From contig JXTC01000448.1 in the NCBI GenBank assembly GCA_002914845.1, positions 1 through 64,000 of the forward strand: a DNA stretch of 64,000 bases. Reading direction: 5' to 3'. The translations under genes were made by a program, and so were the position numbers. Positions within the stretch are counted from its first letter, which is position 1. Each line of letters starts with the position of its first letter. The stretch comes from Trema orientale (taxonomy: Eukaryota > Streptophyta > Magnoliopsida > Rosales > Cannabaceae). The notes under the pieces are model-generated. The model worked only from the letters and a program-made list of their open reading frames with translations, was not told where the DNA came from and made no database searches. Below, piece after piece: positions 23,170-34,989 of this stretch.

Positions 23170-24480
23170 CATTTGAATAATTGCAATCATTCACAGAAAG
23201 TGCAGGGGCTGGTCCAGGTCTTGCAAACACTAATAATGAAAGGGTTTTTGTTTTTGTCTTTTGTTTTTTTGTTTTTTTTTTTTTGCCTTTTTTGTTTTTG
23301 TTTGGATTTTGCTCGGACCCTTATTATGATTTACAACCCTTGTAATAATTGACGAATGACAAGTGTTTGTATATTATTCTACAACTCAGATACATGTCTT
23401 AGAAAAATGTTAATAATATCCCTACGCGAAAAAGCAGTTAAATAGAATAAATTAGCTGAATACCACTTTTTTCCTCATTAATTAAATCTACCACCATACC
23501 ACTTTTTAAAATGAATTCTTGACGAATTATTGACGATCTTGTTGGATTCTTGACAGATTCTTGACGTCAGTGGTAATCTTGACAGATTCTTGATGGATTC
23601 TTAACGGATTCTTGATGAATTCTTGATAGATTCTTGACTAATTCTCTCCCAAAAGTGGTAGAATCTGATAGTGGTGGTAAATTTAGTTAAACATTTAAAA
23701 AAAATAGTAATTGTCTACTTAACCTAGTTAAACAACCCCAGTAACATAAGATGGCAAACTCGTATTTATCATGAAAAAGGACATCAGTCTTAGTGTCTTA
23801 CAATTTAATCATGAAGGCCTGCACAAATTTCGGCACAACCCGATAAGCCCAAAGGACCTGGGCCGAATTTGTGCTGAATGAAGAGGCAGCACATAACCGA
23901 AGCCCAATGCGGCTTCTACGGGGCCTAACCCGTATCTTAGCGGGTCACAAAACGATCTAGGCCCAAAGACCCGAATTGGCCAACTTGGCCCAAATCAGAG
24001 ATTTGTATATATTTTAGGGCAATCTTTTACCTATAAAAACTAGGGAATCTTTGATTCTTACATACAAAAGAAATAAAAATTAGTGAAATAGATACTTTTT
24101 CATACAGTATAAAACATAAATAATTGTAAAAATATGATAAATGACGCAATGGCAATTCTGCAATTAAAACTAACTTTTTAATATTTATTTATATAATAAA
24201 TTGTATAACTTCAATATCTAAACTAAGGTGGTTGTGTTGGCTGTTGTCTTGTTTCTCTCATCCCAATGATCTGGGATACACCCTCTTCAATACATATATA
24301 TATATTAATTGGATCATCCTCCTCTCTCTCTTCTTTTCTTATTTTTTTCTATTTTTTCTTTTTGGATTTTTTTCCTTCTTTTTTAATTCTTTCTCTTCAA
24401 CTTCCTTTTTTAAAAAGTAATTACTAATTTTTTTCACACTTTTTTCTCTTTCTACTCTTCTCTTTTTTCCCCTCTTCTTA
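23170..24480. other. Non-genic AT-rich stretch with short repeats
   Basis: Contains T-rich tracts (23240-23310), a cluster of ATTCTTGACGGATT-like repeats (about 23510-23645) and a GGCCC-rich patch (about 23825-23990) that resembles decayed ends of the GC-rich hAT MITEs. No gene is recognised. Confidence 0.5.
23510..23645. repeat. GATTCTTGAC-type short tandem repeats
   Basis: Roughly nine irregular copies of GATTCTTGACxxATTCTTGA in about 130 bp. Confidence 0.7.
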
Positions 24481-25930
24481 GTGATAAGCAAATCTAATTA
24501 GTGGTTACTAGTTACAATAATAATTACATTCCAAGTACGAAATGGGGAAAAAAGAACAAGGACATATTGGTTACCAATTATTGCAGTTACCATTTACAAG
24601 TCTTGTTACCACTAACAAATTTAGTTATCGGTAATTAGAATGGTTACTGAATTCTCTGGTTATTGATTACTGGTTTCGAAACTGGTGGCAAGTTACCTAT
24701 AACCAATCTATTCTTCTTCTTTTTTTTCCCTTGTTTTGTTAAATTCTTTTTTCTTTTTTATTTTTACTAACCTATTTAGTTATTTGTTAAATTGTTTATC
24801 AGTAATCAATCTAATTACTTGTAACCAATTTGGAATTAGTTACTAGTTACAAAATTGGTTACCATTAATCAATTTGGTTACTAGTTACCAATTTAGTTTT
24901 TAATTACTGTAACTAATTTAGTTACTAGTAACTAATTTGGTTTCTGTTTTCTTTAGTTTTGGGTTATTATTAGCAATTTAGTTAGTGGTTTCTCTAGTTA
25001 CTGATAAGTTACCAATAACCCACTAGTAACTAATCTGATTACTAATTGTTGGTTCATATGCTTACCATGTAACAAATTAGTAACTAGTTATTATTTTCTT
25101 TAGATACTGATAACAAGATACCAATTTGATTATCAGTACCAGTAATAATTTGGTTTATGGTTTCTCTGGTTTTTTGTTACTATTATTTATTTAGGCAATA
25201 GTTTTTATGCTTATTAGTTACTCGTCGCATCAATTTAGATCTTGGTTATTGGTTGCCAGTTACCAATTTGATTATTGGTATCTGATGACTAAAGTTAAAG
25301 ATTTTTTATTACCACTTTAGCTACTAGTTTCTGATTATCACTCTTTCCTAGATTGGTAGCTACTTACTGGTTTCCAAACTAGTAGCAGTTTCTAGTTACC
25401 AAAATAGTAACCAACAAACTAGCCTTGGAATTGATTTTACAAAATTGATTACCATTAATCAATTTGGTTACTAGTTACCAATTTAGTTTCTAATTACTAG
25501 TAACCAATTTAGTTACAAGTAACTAATTTGGTTTCTACTTTCTTTGGTTTTTGGTTACTATTAGCAATTTGGTTAGTGGTTTCTATAGTTACTGATAAGC
25601 TACCAATAACCAACTAGTAACCAATCTGATTACTAGTTATTGGTTCTTATTCTTACCATGTAATCAAATTAGCAACTAGTTATTATTTTCATTAGTTACC
25701 AATAACAAGTTACCAATTTAATTACCAGTACCAGTCACAATTTGGTTAATGTTTTCTCTGATTTTTGGTTCCTATTATCAATTTAGGTGATAGTTTCTTT
25801 GCTTATTGGTTACTAGTCGCACCATTTTAAATCTTGGTTACTGGTTACCAATTACCAATTACCAATTTGGTTACGAATTTTCAAATTGGTGGCTAGTTAC
25901 AAGGATTAGTGACTAATTTCTTAAATAGAT
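24480..25930. repeat. Degenerate GGTTACTAGTTACCAATTT repeat, with a ~590-bp direct duplication
   Basis: The whole interval is made of short, partly palindromic variants of GGTTACTAGTTACC and AGTAACTAATTTGG. At larger scale, 24861-25280 matches 25450-25860 closely and in the same order (both start ACCATTAATCAATTTGGTTA and both contain TTACCATGTAA). This is a direct duplication with a period near 590 bp. No coding potential is seen. Confidence 0.8.
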
Positions 25931-26453
25931 ACTTATAACAATATAACTTCAATTTATTCTCGTATTCAAATAATATAAGTAAATAAAAACAACAAAAAGC
26001 TACTTAAAATACCAATGAAATAAAAAGAAATAAAAACAAACGGAATGCATGAGCCTAGGGATGAGATTGGATACTTACATCTACTTTATTTCTTTTTTTC
26101 AAATTCTTGTTCTTAAAAAAAAAAACTAAAATAGAAAAATGTATGATAGAAAAAAAAAAAACTAACGAACAAAAAAAAAAGAAAAAAGAAGATGAAAGAA
26201 CTTTTTGGAAGAAAAGGAAAAAAAAAAAAAGTAAAAGACAAAAATAGTAGATGCATTGAAGAAAAAAAATGAAAGGGAAGGAAATATTAAATTTTCCTCA
26301 CGTCATACCATCACGTCCAATCATCATCCATCTTTCCCTGATAGCTACCTCCCCATTACTTCTATTACAAAAATGTGTTGCTTAATTAAAAACCGTATTA
26401 TTATAGAAAAATTGGTACAGTACCGTATAATTCAAAAAGTAAAAAGTGGTACC

Positions 26454-27261
26454 TAGAGGTGCAAGAATGGGCCGCCTGGCCTGGCCCGGTCAATTTTAGA
26501 TAGGCCCATCGCGGGCCTAACCAGCCCAACCCACCGAAGAAAAAAGGTGGCCCAGCCTAGCCCATGGGCTACCCTATATGTGGGCTAGGCTGGGCCAGCC
26601 CGCGGGCCAGGATAGCCCAGTCCACGGACCAGGATGGGCCGGCCTATAATAGCCCATCATGGGCCAGCTCTGTTTAGCCCCACCATGGGCAGACCTATTC
26701 TAATTCAAAAAAAAAAAAAAGAAAAAAAAACGTTTTGTTTAACTTTAAAGTTTTTTTTTTAATCAAATCCTAAATAATTTACATATAATTACAAATTAAT
26801 TTAAGTGTTAATTAATATAGACAATAAAAAAATATTTACCAATATTAGAAAAGTTAATTTGGATAGAACTAAATAATTATGTAAATCGTTAATAAAATTT
26901 TTATTTATGACTACTTTATTAAAAGTTTTATAAGTCAAATTTAGTGGGACAATACAAAACATTAGTTTAGTAAGATAAAAATTGTATAAAATATTTATAA
27001 TTATACAAAATAAAATTAAAAAAATAATAAAACAAAAAAATATAAAAATAAAAGAAGAATGGGCCAGTCCATCTTGACCCATCGTGGGCCGGCCCGTCCT
27101 AGTCCAGGCCCAACCCAGCCTATGAAATTTGATGGGTCGGACTGGCCCGACCCGTAGGCCACAATACCATGCTCATCTCAGCCTATAAATAGTAGACGGG
27201 CCGGCTCGTCCTGGCACTATAGTATGATGGGCCTAGGCCGCGACCTATAGTTGCTTCTCTA
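26454..27261. mobile_element. hAT-type MITE with GGGCC-rich ends (family 1, copy 1)
   Basis: Ends TAGAGGTGCAA and TTGCTTCTCTA form terminal inverted repeats. Both subterminal regions are dense in GGCCC/GGGCC motifs and the centre (26740-27060) is AT-rich. Flanks GTGGTACC and GCAATACC agree at 5 of 8. Homologous to 51460-52982. Non-coding. Confidence 0.75.
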
Positions 27262-27339
27262 GCAATACCGTATAATTCGAATTCTTTTCAGAATTGCCAT
27301 AGTTGATATATTTCCCCTAAAAACTAAATTTTTACAAAA

Positions 27340-27560
27340 ATATGGATGTTGGTTTTTTTTTTTTTTTTTCCCAATTCTGATACGGTTTTTATTAAAAAAT
27401 ATCATTTTTAATTTTTTTTAAAAAAACACCATTTTTAAAATAGTTACTAGTCACTAGTTTTCAAAAACTGGTTACCAGCTACCAGTTATATAATAGTTAT
27501 AAATATCTTTAGTTACTAGTTACTAGTACTCGAAAATTCTTTACTGGTTGCTAATTACTA
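27340..27560. repeat. TTACTAGTTAC-bearing dispersed repeat, copy 1
   Basis: Shares order and wording with 62055-62300 (AAAAATATCATTTTTAA, then GTTACTAGTTACTAG-like words, CAAAAACTGGTTACCAG and a TTTAAAAAAATxATATT end). It is a dispersed AT-rich repeat related in motif to 24480-25930. Confidence 0.65.
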
Positions 27561-27561
27561 T

Positions 27562-28519
27562 TTAAAAAAATGATATTATTCAGTTCATTCAACTATTAGA
27601 GTGTCCGAAAGCTGGGTGTAATAAATTAGTTAGAGGCTAAAGTCAAGTCAATTGTTTGACATGATAATTTAAATAATTTTTGTTTTTTTTAAATAGAAAA
27701 AACCAAAATTTTAAACAATTTTTGTTTTTTTTTTTTTTTCATCTTTCTTGAAAGTTTGGTTGGCAACCTTGTTTTTGTTTTTTTATTTTTAAAAAATTAT
27801 TACCAAAAATTTCAAAAGAGTGGTAACAAAAATTTGTAATACTTTTATTTTTTTTTTAGACAAATTTCAAAAACAAAATAATAAATAAATATTTGTACAT
27901 AAATACACACATACATATACATATATACATACACAAATACACGTCTTGACTTTTGTGCTCAGTGTTTGTATTTTTTTTGTTCTAGAAACAAATAGTGAAA
28001 TAAAATTTATTAAGTATGTTTCTTGTTTTGAAAAATAGAAAACTAAACAAAAGTTTTTATTTCTATTTTTAATTTGTTTAAACAAAAAATTGGAAGTGAA
28101 TCGAAGCAAACCTATAGTGTACAAAAAAGAATTATTCATAGATCAACAACCTAAACCTCAAACCTGTAGTATACGAAAAAGAATTATTCACACATCACTA
28201 GAAGTTTTTTTTTTTCTTTTGTTTTTTTTTTTCTTATAGTGATTAAATAAATAATTGCTAAGAGCTTTAGAGCCTTATCTGGGAAAAAAAAAATGGTATA
28301 CCAACAATGATGGAGTGAACAAAATGAAGGTTATTGTTTATCTTCTTGAGAGGGGTTTTTTGTTTTTGCTTTCGTCTATTGTTTTTTGTTTTGTTTTTTT
28401 TTTTTTTGTTTAGTTATTATTATGATTATCATTGAAATTGTTTTGTTAAAAAAGAAAAAAAAGAAGAAGAATATGTACGGTGAGCCAATATGGGCCCAGG
28501 TAGTGTCCCAATTTGTCTT
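27562..28519. other. AT-rich non-genic stretch
   Basis: Long poly(T) and poly(A) tracts, and CATATACATATATACATACA-type simple sequence near 27910. No gene is recognised. Confidence 0.5.
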
Positions 28520-28930
28520 GTGAAAATTATGCCTAATATCTGTTTTTTAAAACTTATTTCAAAAATACCCGTTTTTAATTTTTCTTTCAAAAATATTCAT
28601 TTTTATGTTTCACATTTCATATGCAAAATATGAGTAGTCCACATTTACAATATAAATTTTATCCATGAGGTACACATTTCATGTGTAAAATATGAATGGT
28701 ACACATTTAAAATGTGTGCCAATTTTTAGTGTAATTTTTATTCATGAAATGTTGACCGCGGTATACATTTAATACATGAAATATATATCGTAGTATACAT
28801 TTCATGTGTAAAACATTGATGGTCCACATTTCCTCAAAAAAGATATAAAAATAGGTATTTATGAAATAAAATAAAAAATAGATATTTATAAAAATATAGT
28901 TTTAAAAACGGGTATTTATAAACTTTTCCC
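28520..28930. mobile_element. Mutator-like MITE, 9-bp TSD ATTTGTCTT
   Basis: Flanked by identical ATTTGTCTT at 28511-28519 and 28931-28939. Ends of about 45-50 bp are imperfect inverted repeats (left: TTTTTTAAAACTTATTTC; right, reversed: GTTTTTAAAACTATATTTT). The interior repeats ACATTTCATGTGTAAAATAT. A related copy lies at about 61490-61955. Non-coding. Confidence 0.85.
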
Positions 28931-28959
28931 ATTTGTCTTACAATAAGGCCAAGTATATA

Positions 28960-29600
28960 ATTAGGCTTTAAGCCAAATGGCCGAATTTTGGATCCCTTTT
29001 TTTAGAAAAACACATAATGACCGATTTTTGAAATTTATTTAAAAATGACCTTTTTCATATTTAATAGATCAAAATATATTGATTTATTTTTAAAAAATTG
29101 ATTTATTTTGTACAAAATTGATTTATCTTTTAAAAAATTGATCTATTTTTGGAAAAATAGATCAACTAAAAATGGTCATCTATCAAAATGAAATTACAAA
29201 ATTGTTTTTTTTTAAACAGGTGTGAAAACGGCTATTTTTTAAGTTGATCTAGAAAAAAATGACATTTCTTAAAAATATTCTATATAATTTTGGGGCAATC
29301 GTATCCATCTGCCAATAGTTGGCCCTAAACAAACAGGCATTTTAGCCAAATGGCTGAATTTTAGATCATAATTTGCAAAATAACTATTTTTCAAACACTA
29401 CTATAAAATGGCCAAGTTTTAAAAATTATTTAAAAAATGACTGTTTTTCATGTTTATAAAAAGAAGATCAACTAAAAAACAATCATGTATCAAAATAAAA
29501 TTATAAAATGGTCATTTATTAAATCGGTGTAAAAATTGGTCATTTTTAAATTGATCTAAAAAAAAAGACCATTTCTTATAAATACTATAAACAAATTAGG
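28960..29600. repeat. Direct duplication of an AT-rich ~300-bp unit
   Basis: 28970-29290 and 29340-29590 share wording in the same order: GCCAAATGGCCGAATTTTGG / GCCAAATGGCTGAATTTTAG, then AAATGACCTTTTTCAT / AAATGACTGTTTTTCAT, GATCAACTAAAAA and TGTCATTTCTTA-like ends. The offset is about 365 bp. Confidence 0.7.
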
Positions 29601-30560
29601 TGACTCCACTGGACTTGAATTTGTCTTACAAAAAGTAGGAGAAAACTACACCTTTTACAACAAAAAGTAGGAGAATACTACACCTTATACCTTTTTTCAA
29701 ATTTTTGGGCCTATAAATGGACATATATCTACTCTAAATTTTAAAAAATAGTATTTTTCTGTATATTTTTTAAAAAGGGGTATTTTTAAAAAAGGGGTAT
29801 TATTCTAAATAAACCCAAAATTGTTCAAAAATTACATCCTATCCAGGATTTTTCAATTTTTTAGAATATGTGCTTAAATTTTTGTAAGAAGCCCTAAAAT
29901 TTAAGTATAATTAAGTGAAGCCCATTTGATTATCATTTGGGAAAATGACATGCTCTGCGATATTTGGGCAAATACCAAATATACAATGCCGCCCAAAACA
30001 CCTAAGTTTGTACGAATTTTTTCGAAAATTGCCACTTTTTCAATTATAACGTACAGTAAGACACAATGGCACTTTCGTAAATAAAATCATCTTTTTGTAA
30101 AAACACCTTTCTAAGAAAAAAGTATTTTAAACCAACTAAGAGTATTGTTGGCTTTATTGGTTGGTGCAACTCTTTTTCTCTTTGCAATCATGGGTTCAAG
30201 TCCCACTTCCGGAGCATTCTTTTTTCTTTTAATTTCTTCTTTTTTTTTGTTTTTTTCTCTTGTATTTTATTTTTTTGGTTACTCCTTTTTCTACTTTTTT
30301 GTTTTTTTTTAAAAAATTCCCTTTTCTATTTTACTTTTCTTCCTTTTATTTTCTAAAATTCTATTCTCTTTCAATATTTATAAGAAAAGGAAAATGTATT
30401 TTTTTCATCTTTAAAAAAAAGATTTTTTTTTTCTATTTTTTAAATCCTTTTTATTTAACTCTTTTCCTCCATCTATTTTTCTCAATTTTTTAATATTTTT
30501 TATTTATCCCTTTTCTCTACCCATTTTTCTCGTTCTTTTTTTATTTTTTAAATTCGATTC
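29601..30560. other. AT-rich non-genic stretch with a tRNA-like fragment
   Basis: At about 30140-30215 a sequence ending GGTTCAAGTCCCACTTCCGG carries a tRNA B-box-like motif; the 5' half does not fold into a tRNA by eye. The rest is T-rich low complexity (30220-30560). Confidence 0.4.
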
Positions 30561-31330
30561 TCTTGTACTAATAAGTGCTTTGGTTACTATAAATTAGTAA
30601 CTAAATTGGTTCTAACAACAACTAGTAGCAAAATAATTTTAGTGAGTGAGCTAGAATAATGCTTTAGACTAGATGATGAAATTGTGTAGAATTATTAGAA
30701 GTGGAATTGTTGTACACCAAATGCTCGATGAAATTACTCAATGACAACTAAGTAGAAACCTTCGTAGTTTCTTATGATTTACTTAGATATATGGTGTTTC
30801 GCAAAAAGAAAATTGCGATGGTTTCCAGAAAATCTTCCTGGTTTCCTGTGATTTACTTAGCTACAAGGCATTCTGCTAAAGGAAACCACGATGGTTTCCT
30901 TTGATTTACTTACCTACATGGCACTCTGTAAAAAATAAACCATGATAGTTTTTTGTGATTTATTTAGCTACAAGGTATTCTGCACAAAGAAAATACAATA
31001 GTTTCCAGGAAATATTTGTGGTTTCTTGTGATTTACTTACGTACAGGATATTCTGCTAAAGGAAACTAAACTGAGTTTCCTGTGATTTACTTACGTATAG
31101 GACATTCTGCTAATAGGAAATCAAATTGGTTTCTTGTAAAAAAAAAAAAAAAAGATGGCTTATTTACTAAAATGCCACTGCGTTTTCTAGCTCTCAAAGT
31201 ATTTAGAAAAATACACTAAAAATGTTGTACGAAATTTTTTTTATTTTTGGAAGGTCGTAAATTTGGTAATATTTTTTAAAAAATAAGTATAAGTGTCCAA
31301 AACCCTTATCATTTTAAGAAAAGGACATGG
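30560..31330 (+). repeat. Minisatellite-bearing repeat element, copy 1
   Basis: Six units of about 53-73 bp (30765-31130), each with TGTGATTTACTTAGCTACA, GGCATTCTGCTAAAGGAAAC and a TTTCC start, with GTTACTA words on the left and an AT-rich right flank. The whole is present in inverted orientation at about 41880-42900. No open reading frame is supported. Confidence 0.8.
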
Positions 31331-31600
31331 ACAAGACTAATATGTGCCACAATGACCTTTTTGTGCATTTTTTTAAAAATAACATTTTTAGGAGAGTCAA
31401 GGACCTTTTGACCCATGGTAAAAAAAGTTCTTAACCATGAAAAAGTTTTGAATAAAAATTTTTCAATGGTCAAAAAGCTCTTGACCATAGGTTAAGACGT
31501 TCATAACTCTCAAAAATGTCATTCTTTTAAAAAACAATGCACAAAAAGTCATTTTTTGCGAAAATTAGTCTTATCTGTGTCATTTTCTCTTAATGTCTAT
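31312..31600. repeat. Long imperfect inverted repeat (foldback)
   Basis: Left arm (GGACATGGACAAGACTAAT, then GACCTTTTTGTGCATT) pairs with the reversed right arm (ACACAGATAAGACTAATTTT, then GACTTTTTGTGCATTG). The two arms are about 120 bp each around a short centre near 31450. It resembles a Mutator/foldback MITE; no TSD was fixed. Confidence 0.7.
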
Positions 31601-31782
31601 CAAGTTAAGCCTATTTGATATTTATTTAACTTAAAATTAAGTAAAGCCCATTTGCTTGTCTTTTGAAGTGTGCAGTTCATATAAAAGTTTATCAGAAATT
31701 AAACATATTTATAGTAAATATGTACCCCAAAAAAAAAAAAAAAGAACGTCAAATATTATTGTCTTCCGTAGGAAGCCTTAAG

Positions 31783-31980
31783 GCCTGTTTGGGATGACTT
31801 TTACTTTATGAAGTAAAAGTATTAGAAGACATTCTTAAAAAAACTAGTGGGTGTTTATGCTTTCTTAAAAAGATCTTTTCAATAATAATAATAATAAAAG
31901 ATCTTAGGAGAAATAATTCAAACATTCCTGAATGTAATTTTTATGCTCCAAAAGATATTTAGAAGCCATGCCAAATAGGC
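31783..31980. mobile_element. Probable MITE with GGCCTGTTTGG-type ends
   Basis: Left end GGCCTGTTTGGGATGACTTT and right end AAGCCATGCCAAATAGGC are inverted repeats. No matching TSD was found, so the limits are approximate. Confidence 0.55.
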
Positions 31981-32550
31981 AATCTCATACTCTCACTTCT
32001 CCAATTTTTCCTTTCTAGGCATTTTGTACAATTTTTGATTATTAGGATTTTTTTTAATTTCCGAGTATAATTCTATTATATTATTCTCTTTAACTTGATT
32101 ATCAATAGATATATGAAAGTTTTCAAATTCTAACCATATATTTCTTAATTAATTATTTGCTAATTTATATCATATTTTTGTGGTCATTGAAATTTTCTTT
32201 ATTGCTATTGCTTTTAAGCTAATGGAATTACTATTAAGTGCGCTTGTATAGGTCAAAGTATACATATTTGCCCATACGAAAACATGATAATATACTAATT
32301 TAGTTTTGCTTATGCTTTTTTTCGGTACGGCAATTTTTTTTTTTAAATTTGTGCATAAAACTTCTGGCCACGCCCCGGCGTGGGAGGGGAGAGATAGAAT
32401 GTTGTCAGACAATGGATACTCAATAATATACACACATTGCATTTTGAAAGCTTTGAAATTCTAAAAGCATTTGGAGCACAAAACACCGTGTCACAAACTC
32501 CAAATATCAATGTCCTTCATTCGTATCTAGACTGAAGCATCATGTTAAAT
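31981..32550. other. Non-genic stretch
   Basis: AT-rich; no recognised features. Confidence 0.5.
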
Positions 32551-32554
32551 CTTG

Positions 32555-33650
32555 TTAACACCTCAACAACACTAAAACAGAACACAATGCATGTTCTCTT
32601 AAACTATATATTCACCGTCTGAATGTTTTCTCTTAGGCTATGTTTTGGTAGAGAAGAAAGAAAATAGAAGGGAAGAAAAATATGCAAGATGGAAAGAAAA
32701 GTGTTTTTCTCTCATAGCTGTTTGGTATGCTTTTCTCTATAAAAAAAAATTGTGTAAGCCTCACCACTTTTTTCCTTCCCTTTTTTCTCTTCCCTCCCTT
32801 TTTCTCTCCTACATTTTCTTTTCTCTCCCTTTTTCCTTCCTATGTATTCACGGTCTGAAATACAAACCAGTTATCCGCCTTTGAACTAAACCAAATTAGA
32901 AGAACTATTAGGGGACCAAATCTGAAAAGGGAAAGGTACTCTAATGGTCAGATCAACTATTGATATAAAGGAGTGTAGCAGCAGAAACAACACTACTCGA
33001 GGATTGTCCAGCCTCCCCTACCATTTTCAATAAGTAACTATGCCTGCACAGGGAAACCTTAGAACATTTACGTGAAATCACGAGAACACAAGGCTCAAGA
33101 TAAAACACCACGAAAGAAATGTGTAAGGTAAAATGTATGTACATTTCAAAACACATAATCAAGTTGAAGCTTATCTTATGTGTATGATCAATTTTTTTTT
33201 TTTTTTTTTGAAATGTATGATCAGTTTTTATATGAGGGTAATTTTCTCTCCCAAACATCCTTGTCCAATTTGGAAATGGAGGAATAAACCATCTGTGCAA
33301 GATGTGAACTGCAACTCTTATTAACCTAATCTATGACCTTATAGATCAATAGCCTCTCTATCCAATAAGGACTAATCTTCTTGTATTACACCTTTGAACT
33401 TGCACATGTATCCAATGGATGCTTGTCTCTATTGCTATCATTTAGGATGAACTTCCATCCAGCATTTGGATCAGGAACAAGAAAACTTTGATATACAAAA
33501 GCTAACAAGAAATGACAAATGAATAGGAGTTTAGGGAAACTCATGTTATCTTTAGCTATTAAAAAGAATGAAAGTAATAAATCTAACAGGGTAGTAATTG
33601 TGAAACTTTGCTGCTATAAATATATTTCAAAATTATTTTTTCTCTCAGGA
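32555..33650 (+). repeat. Duplicated segment B (copy 1)
   Basis: Matches 48850-50268 in direct orientation across about 0.85 kb, with shared words such as CCTCAACAACACTAAAACAG, TTTTCTCTCCCAAACATCCT, TACACCTTTGAACTTGCACA and GAACAAGAAAACTTTGATAT. Copy 1 has an extra ~230 bp insertion (about 32624-32850) rich in GAAAGAAAA/TTTTCTCTCC, bounded by near-identical TATTCACCGTCTGAA and TATTCACGGTCTGAA. No coding content recognised. Confidence 0.85.
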
Positions 33651-33782
33651 TGTTTAAACCTGATGAGCACTATCCTTTTGGAAAATCATGCAACTCACAC
33701 CGCAAATTGTACCAAAAACGTAGCACATTTTGACAAAAGAAACATTATAACAGTTTGAATATTTAGAATGCAGCAATGTGGA

Positions 33783-34135
33783 ATGTGTTACCTTAGTGTC
33801 ATTTTTTGTTGTGACTAATATTGTTTTTAATATCAATAATATCTAATATTGTTTTTAATGTCAATAATATCAAGTCACTGAAGTTACTTTAGTTATAATT
33901 TTTCTCCGTGACTAAAGGCATTTTAGTCACAACTAATCTTGTCACAAAAAGTTCCTTCAATTCTATGACAATTAATCATGGTCACGCATTAGTCACAACA
34001 TATTTACATTTAGCTTCAATTTTTGTTGTGACTAGTATTGTTTGAGCGTCAACTTCTTTCTGTCACTAAAGATACTCTAGTGTCTTTTTAAGGCTTGTCA
34101 CTGAAACCTTTAGTCACAACAAATTTTTTTAGTAC
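33783..34135. repeat. Degenerate CACTA-like subterminal repeats
   Basis: Repeated TGTGACTA / TAGTCACAA words in both orientations, ending CTTTAGTCACAACAAATTTT, resemble plant CACTA element ends. The diagnostic CACTA terminus is not intact. Confidence 0.5.
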
Positions 34136-34421
34136 ACGCATTTGTGTTTCGACATACCATGTTACAAACTAACATATAAATAAAAGTCTTGTTCTTTAAA
34201 ACCTACATCATTGAACAAGATAAGAGAGCATATGAAAGGTCACCATTAAGAATACAAAGAGCTTAATTAATTGAACCAGCATTTCACATACATTACAAGC
34301 TTACTTCATTGCCTGAGCACCTCTCCCTTTGTCCCTCTGCCTCTCTTTCTCTCCCTTTATCAGACAGGTCATAAATTTAGCTCTCAAAATTAAGTTTCTC
34401 AACTTATCCAAGGAAGCAAAG

Positions 34422-34553
34422 NNNNNNNNNNNNNNNNNNNNNNNNNNNNNNNNNNNNNNNNNNNNNNNNNNNNNNNNNNNNNNNNNNNNNNNNNNNNNNN
34501 NNNNNNNNNNNNNNNNNNNNNNNNNNNNNNNNNNNNNNNNNNNNNNNNNNNNN
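34422..34553. other. Assembly gap (132 N)
   Basis: Run of N; real sequence length unknown. It lies just 3' (in minus-strand sense) of the LAMMER-kinase fragment and may hide further exons. Confidence 1.
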
Positions 34554-34744
34554 AAAAAAATGAGTAAACACTGAACAACATGAGTAAATGCTTAAATCAG
34601 TGTATATAATTCTTCAACGCGCGTATAAATCTTATAAAGCAGAAACCCATTAGAAGAACAAAGGAGCTTCTAGAGGCAATATACATAAATTAGTAAAGAT
34701 ATCATAAAAGTAGAAAGGAAATAAACTTCACCAACCACTTAGCC

Positions 34745-34989
34745 CTTAATTTGAATCGTATGCTTTGGAAGAGATCCCAAGACCCTCTCCATCATTACCC
34801 AATGCTGCAAATTTTCATGTGCCTTAAACAATGCTTCACCCTGAAATTTTGGTGGCATGTCAGCTTCCTGACAAAAAGATGTATATTCCAACAAGGCTAA
34901 AGGTATATCAGAATTCAGACTAACTGAGCAAAGTTCAACAAATATACAACCCAGGCTCCACATATCGCATGGATAACTCCATCCTAGAC
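34745..34989 (-). pseudogene. LAMMER (AFC/CLK-type) kinase fragment, two exons
   Basis: On the minus strand, a piece at 34989-34925 encodes LGWSYPCDMWSLGCIFVELC. A second at 34840-34745 encodes GEALFKAHENLQHWVMMERV, LGSLPKHTIQ and then a stop. These correspond to kinase subdomains IX-X of plant AFC dual-specificity kinases, including the invariant Asp of CDMWSLG. The intron between them has acceptor TTTCAG and donor TCA|GTTAGT. The preceding activation loop, the N-lobe and the C-terminal exons are not visible. The fragment is either a captured or duplicated piece, or a gene disrupted by the nearby gap. Confidence 0.8.

Larger units (their letters stand above)
18312..23260 (+). pseudogene. Broken copy 2 of the unrecognised multi-span-like gene, split by a copia insertion
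   Basis: A first exon begins MAHQRNILNIDFT (18312) with a plausible donor. Exon 2 follows a TAG acceptor at about 18441: EANIPALNGESLETFVGI, then hydrophobic LQGVLISFSWF and LIGVMALFFLANC. An in-frame TAA lies at about 18729, a frameshift follows near 18795, then WFLRDKAAENEALKMKGW and LYLRPFLYLTVFH. The reading stops at VANYL, where a copia element is inserted (18927-23162). The frame resumes after its TSD (TCTCA) with YLNNCNHSQKV, matching copy 1 (YMNNCKRTAQV). It is homologous to 1060-1570. It has at least three disruptions. Function unknown; the hydrophobic runs suggest several membrane segments. Confidence 0.75.

Noticed and set aside
24480..25930. Centromeric or telomeric satellite
   Set aside because: Units are too irregular and only about two copies of the 590-bp superrepeat are present.
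30140..30215. tRNA gene or SINE head
   Set aside because: Only the B-box half (GGTTCAAGTCCC) is convincing; no full cloverleaf, anticodon stem or clear A box could be built.
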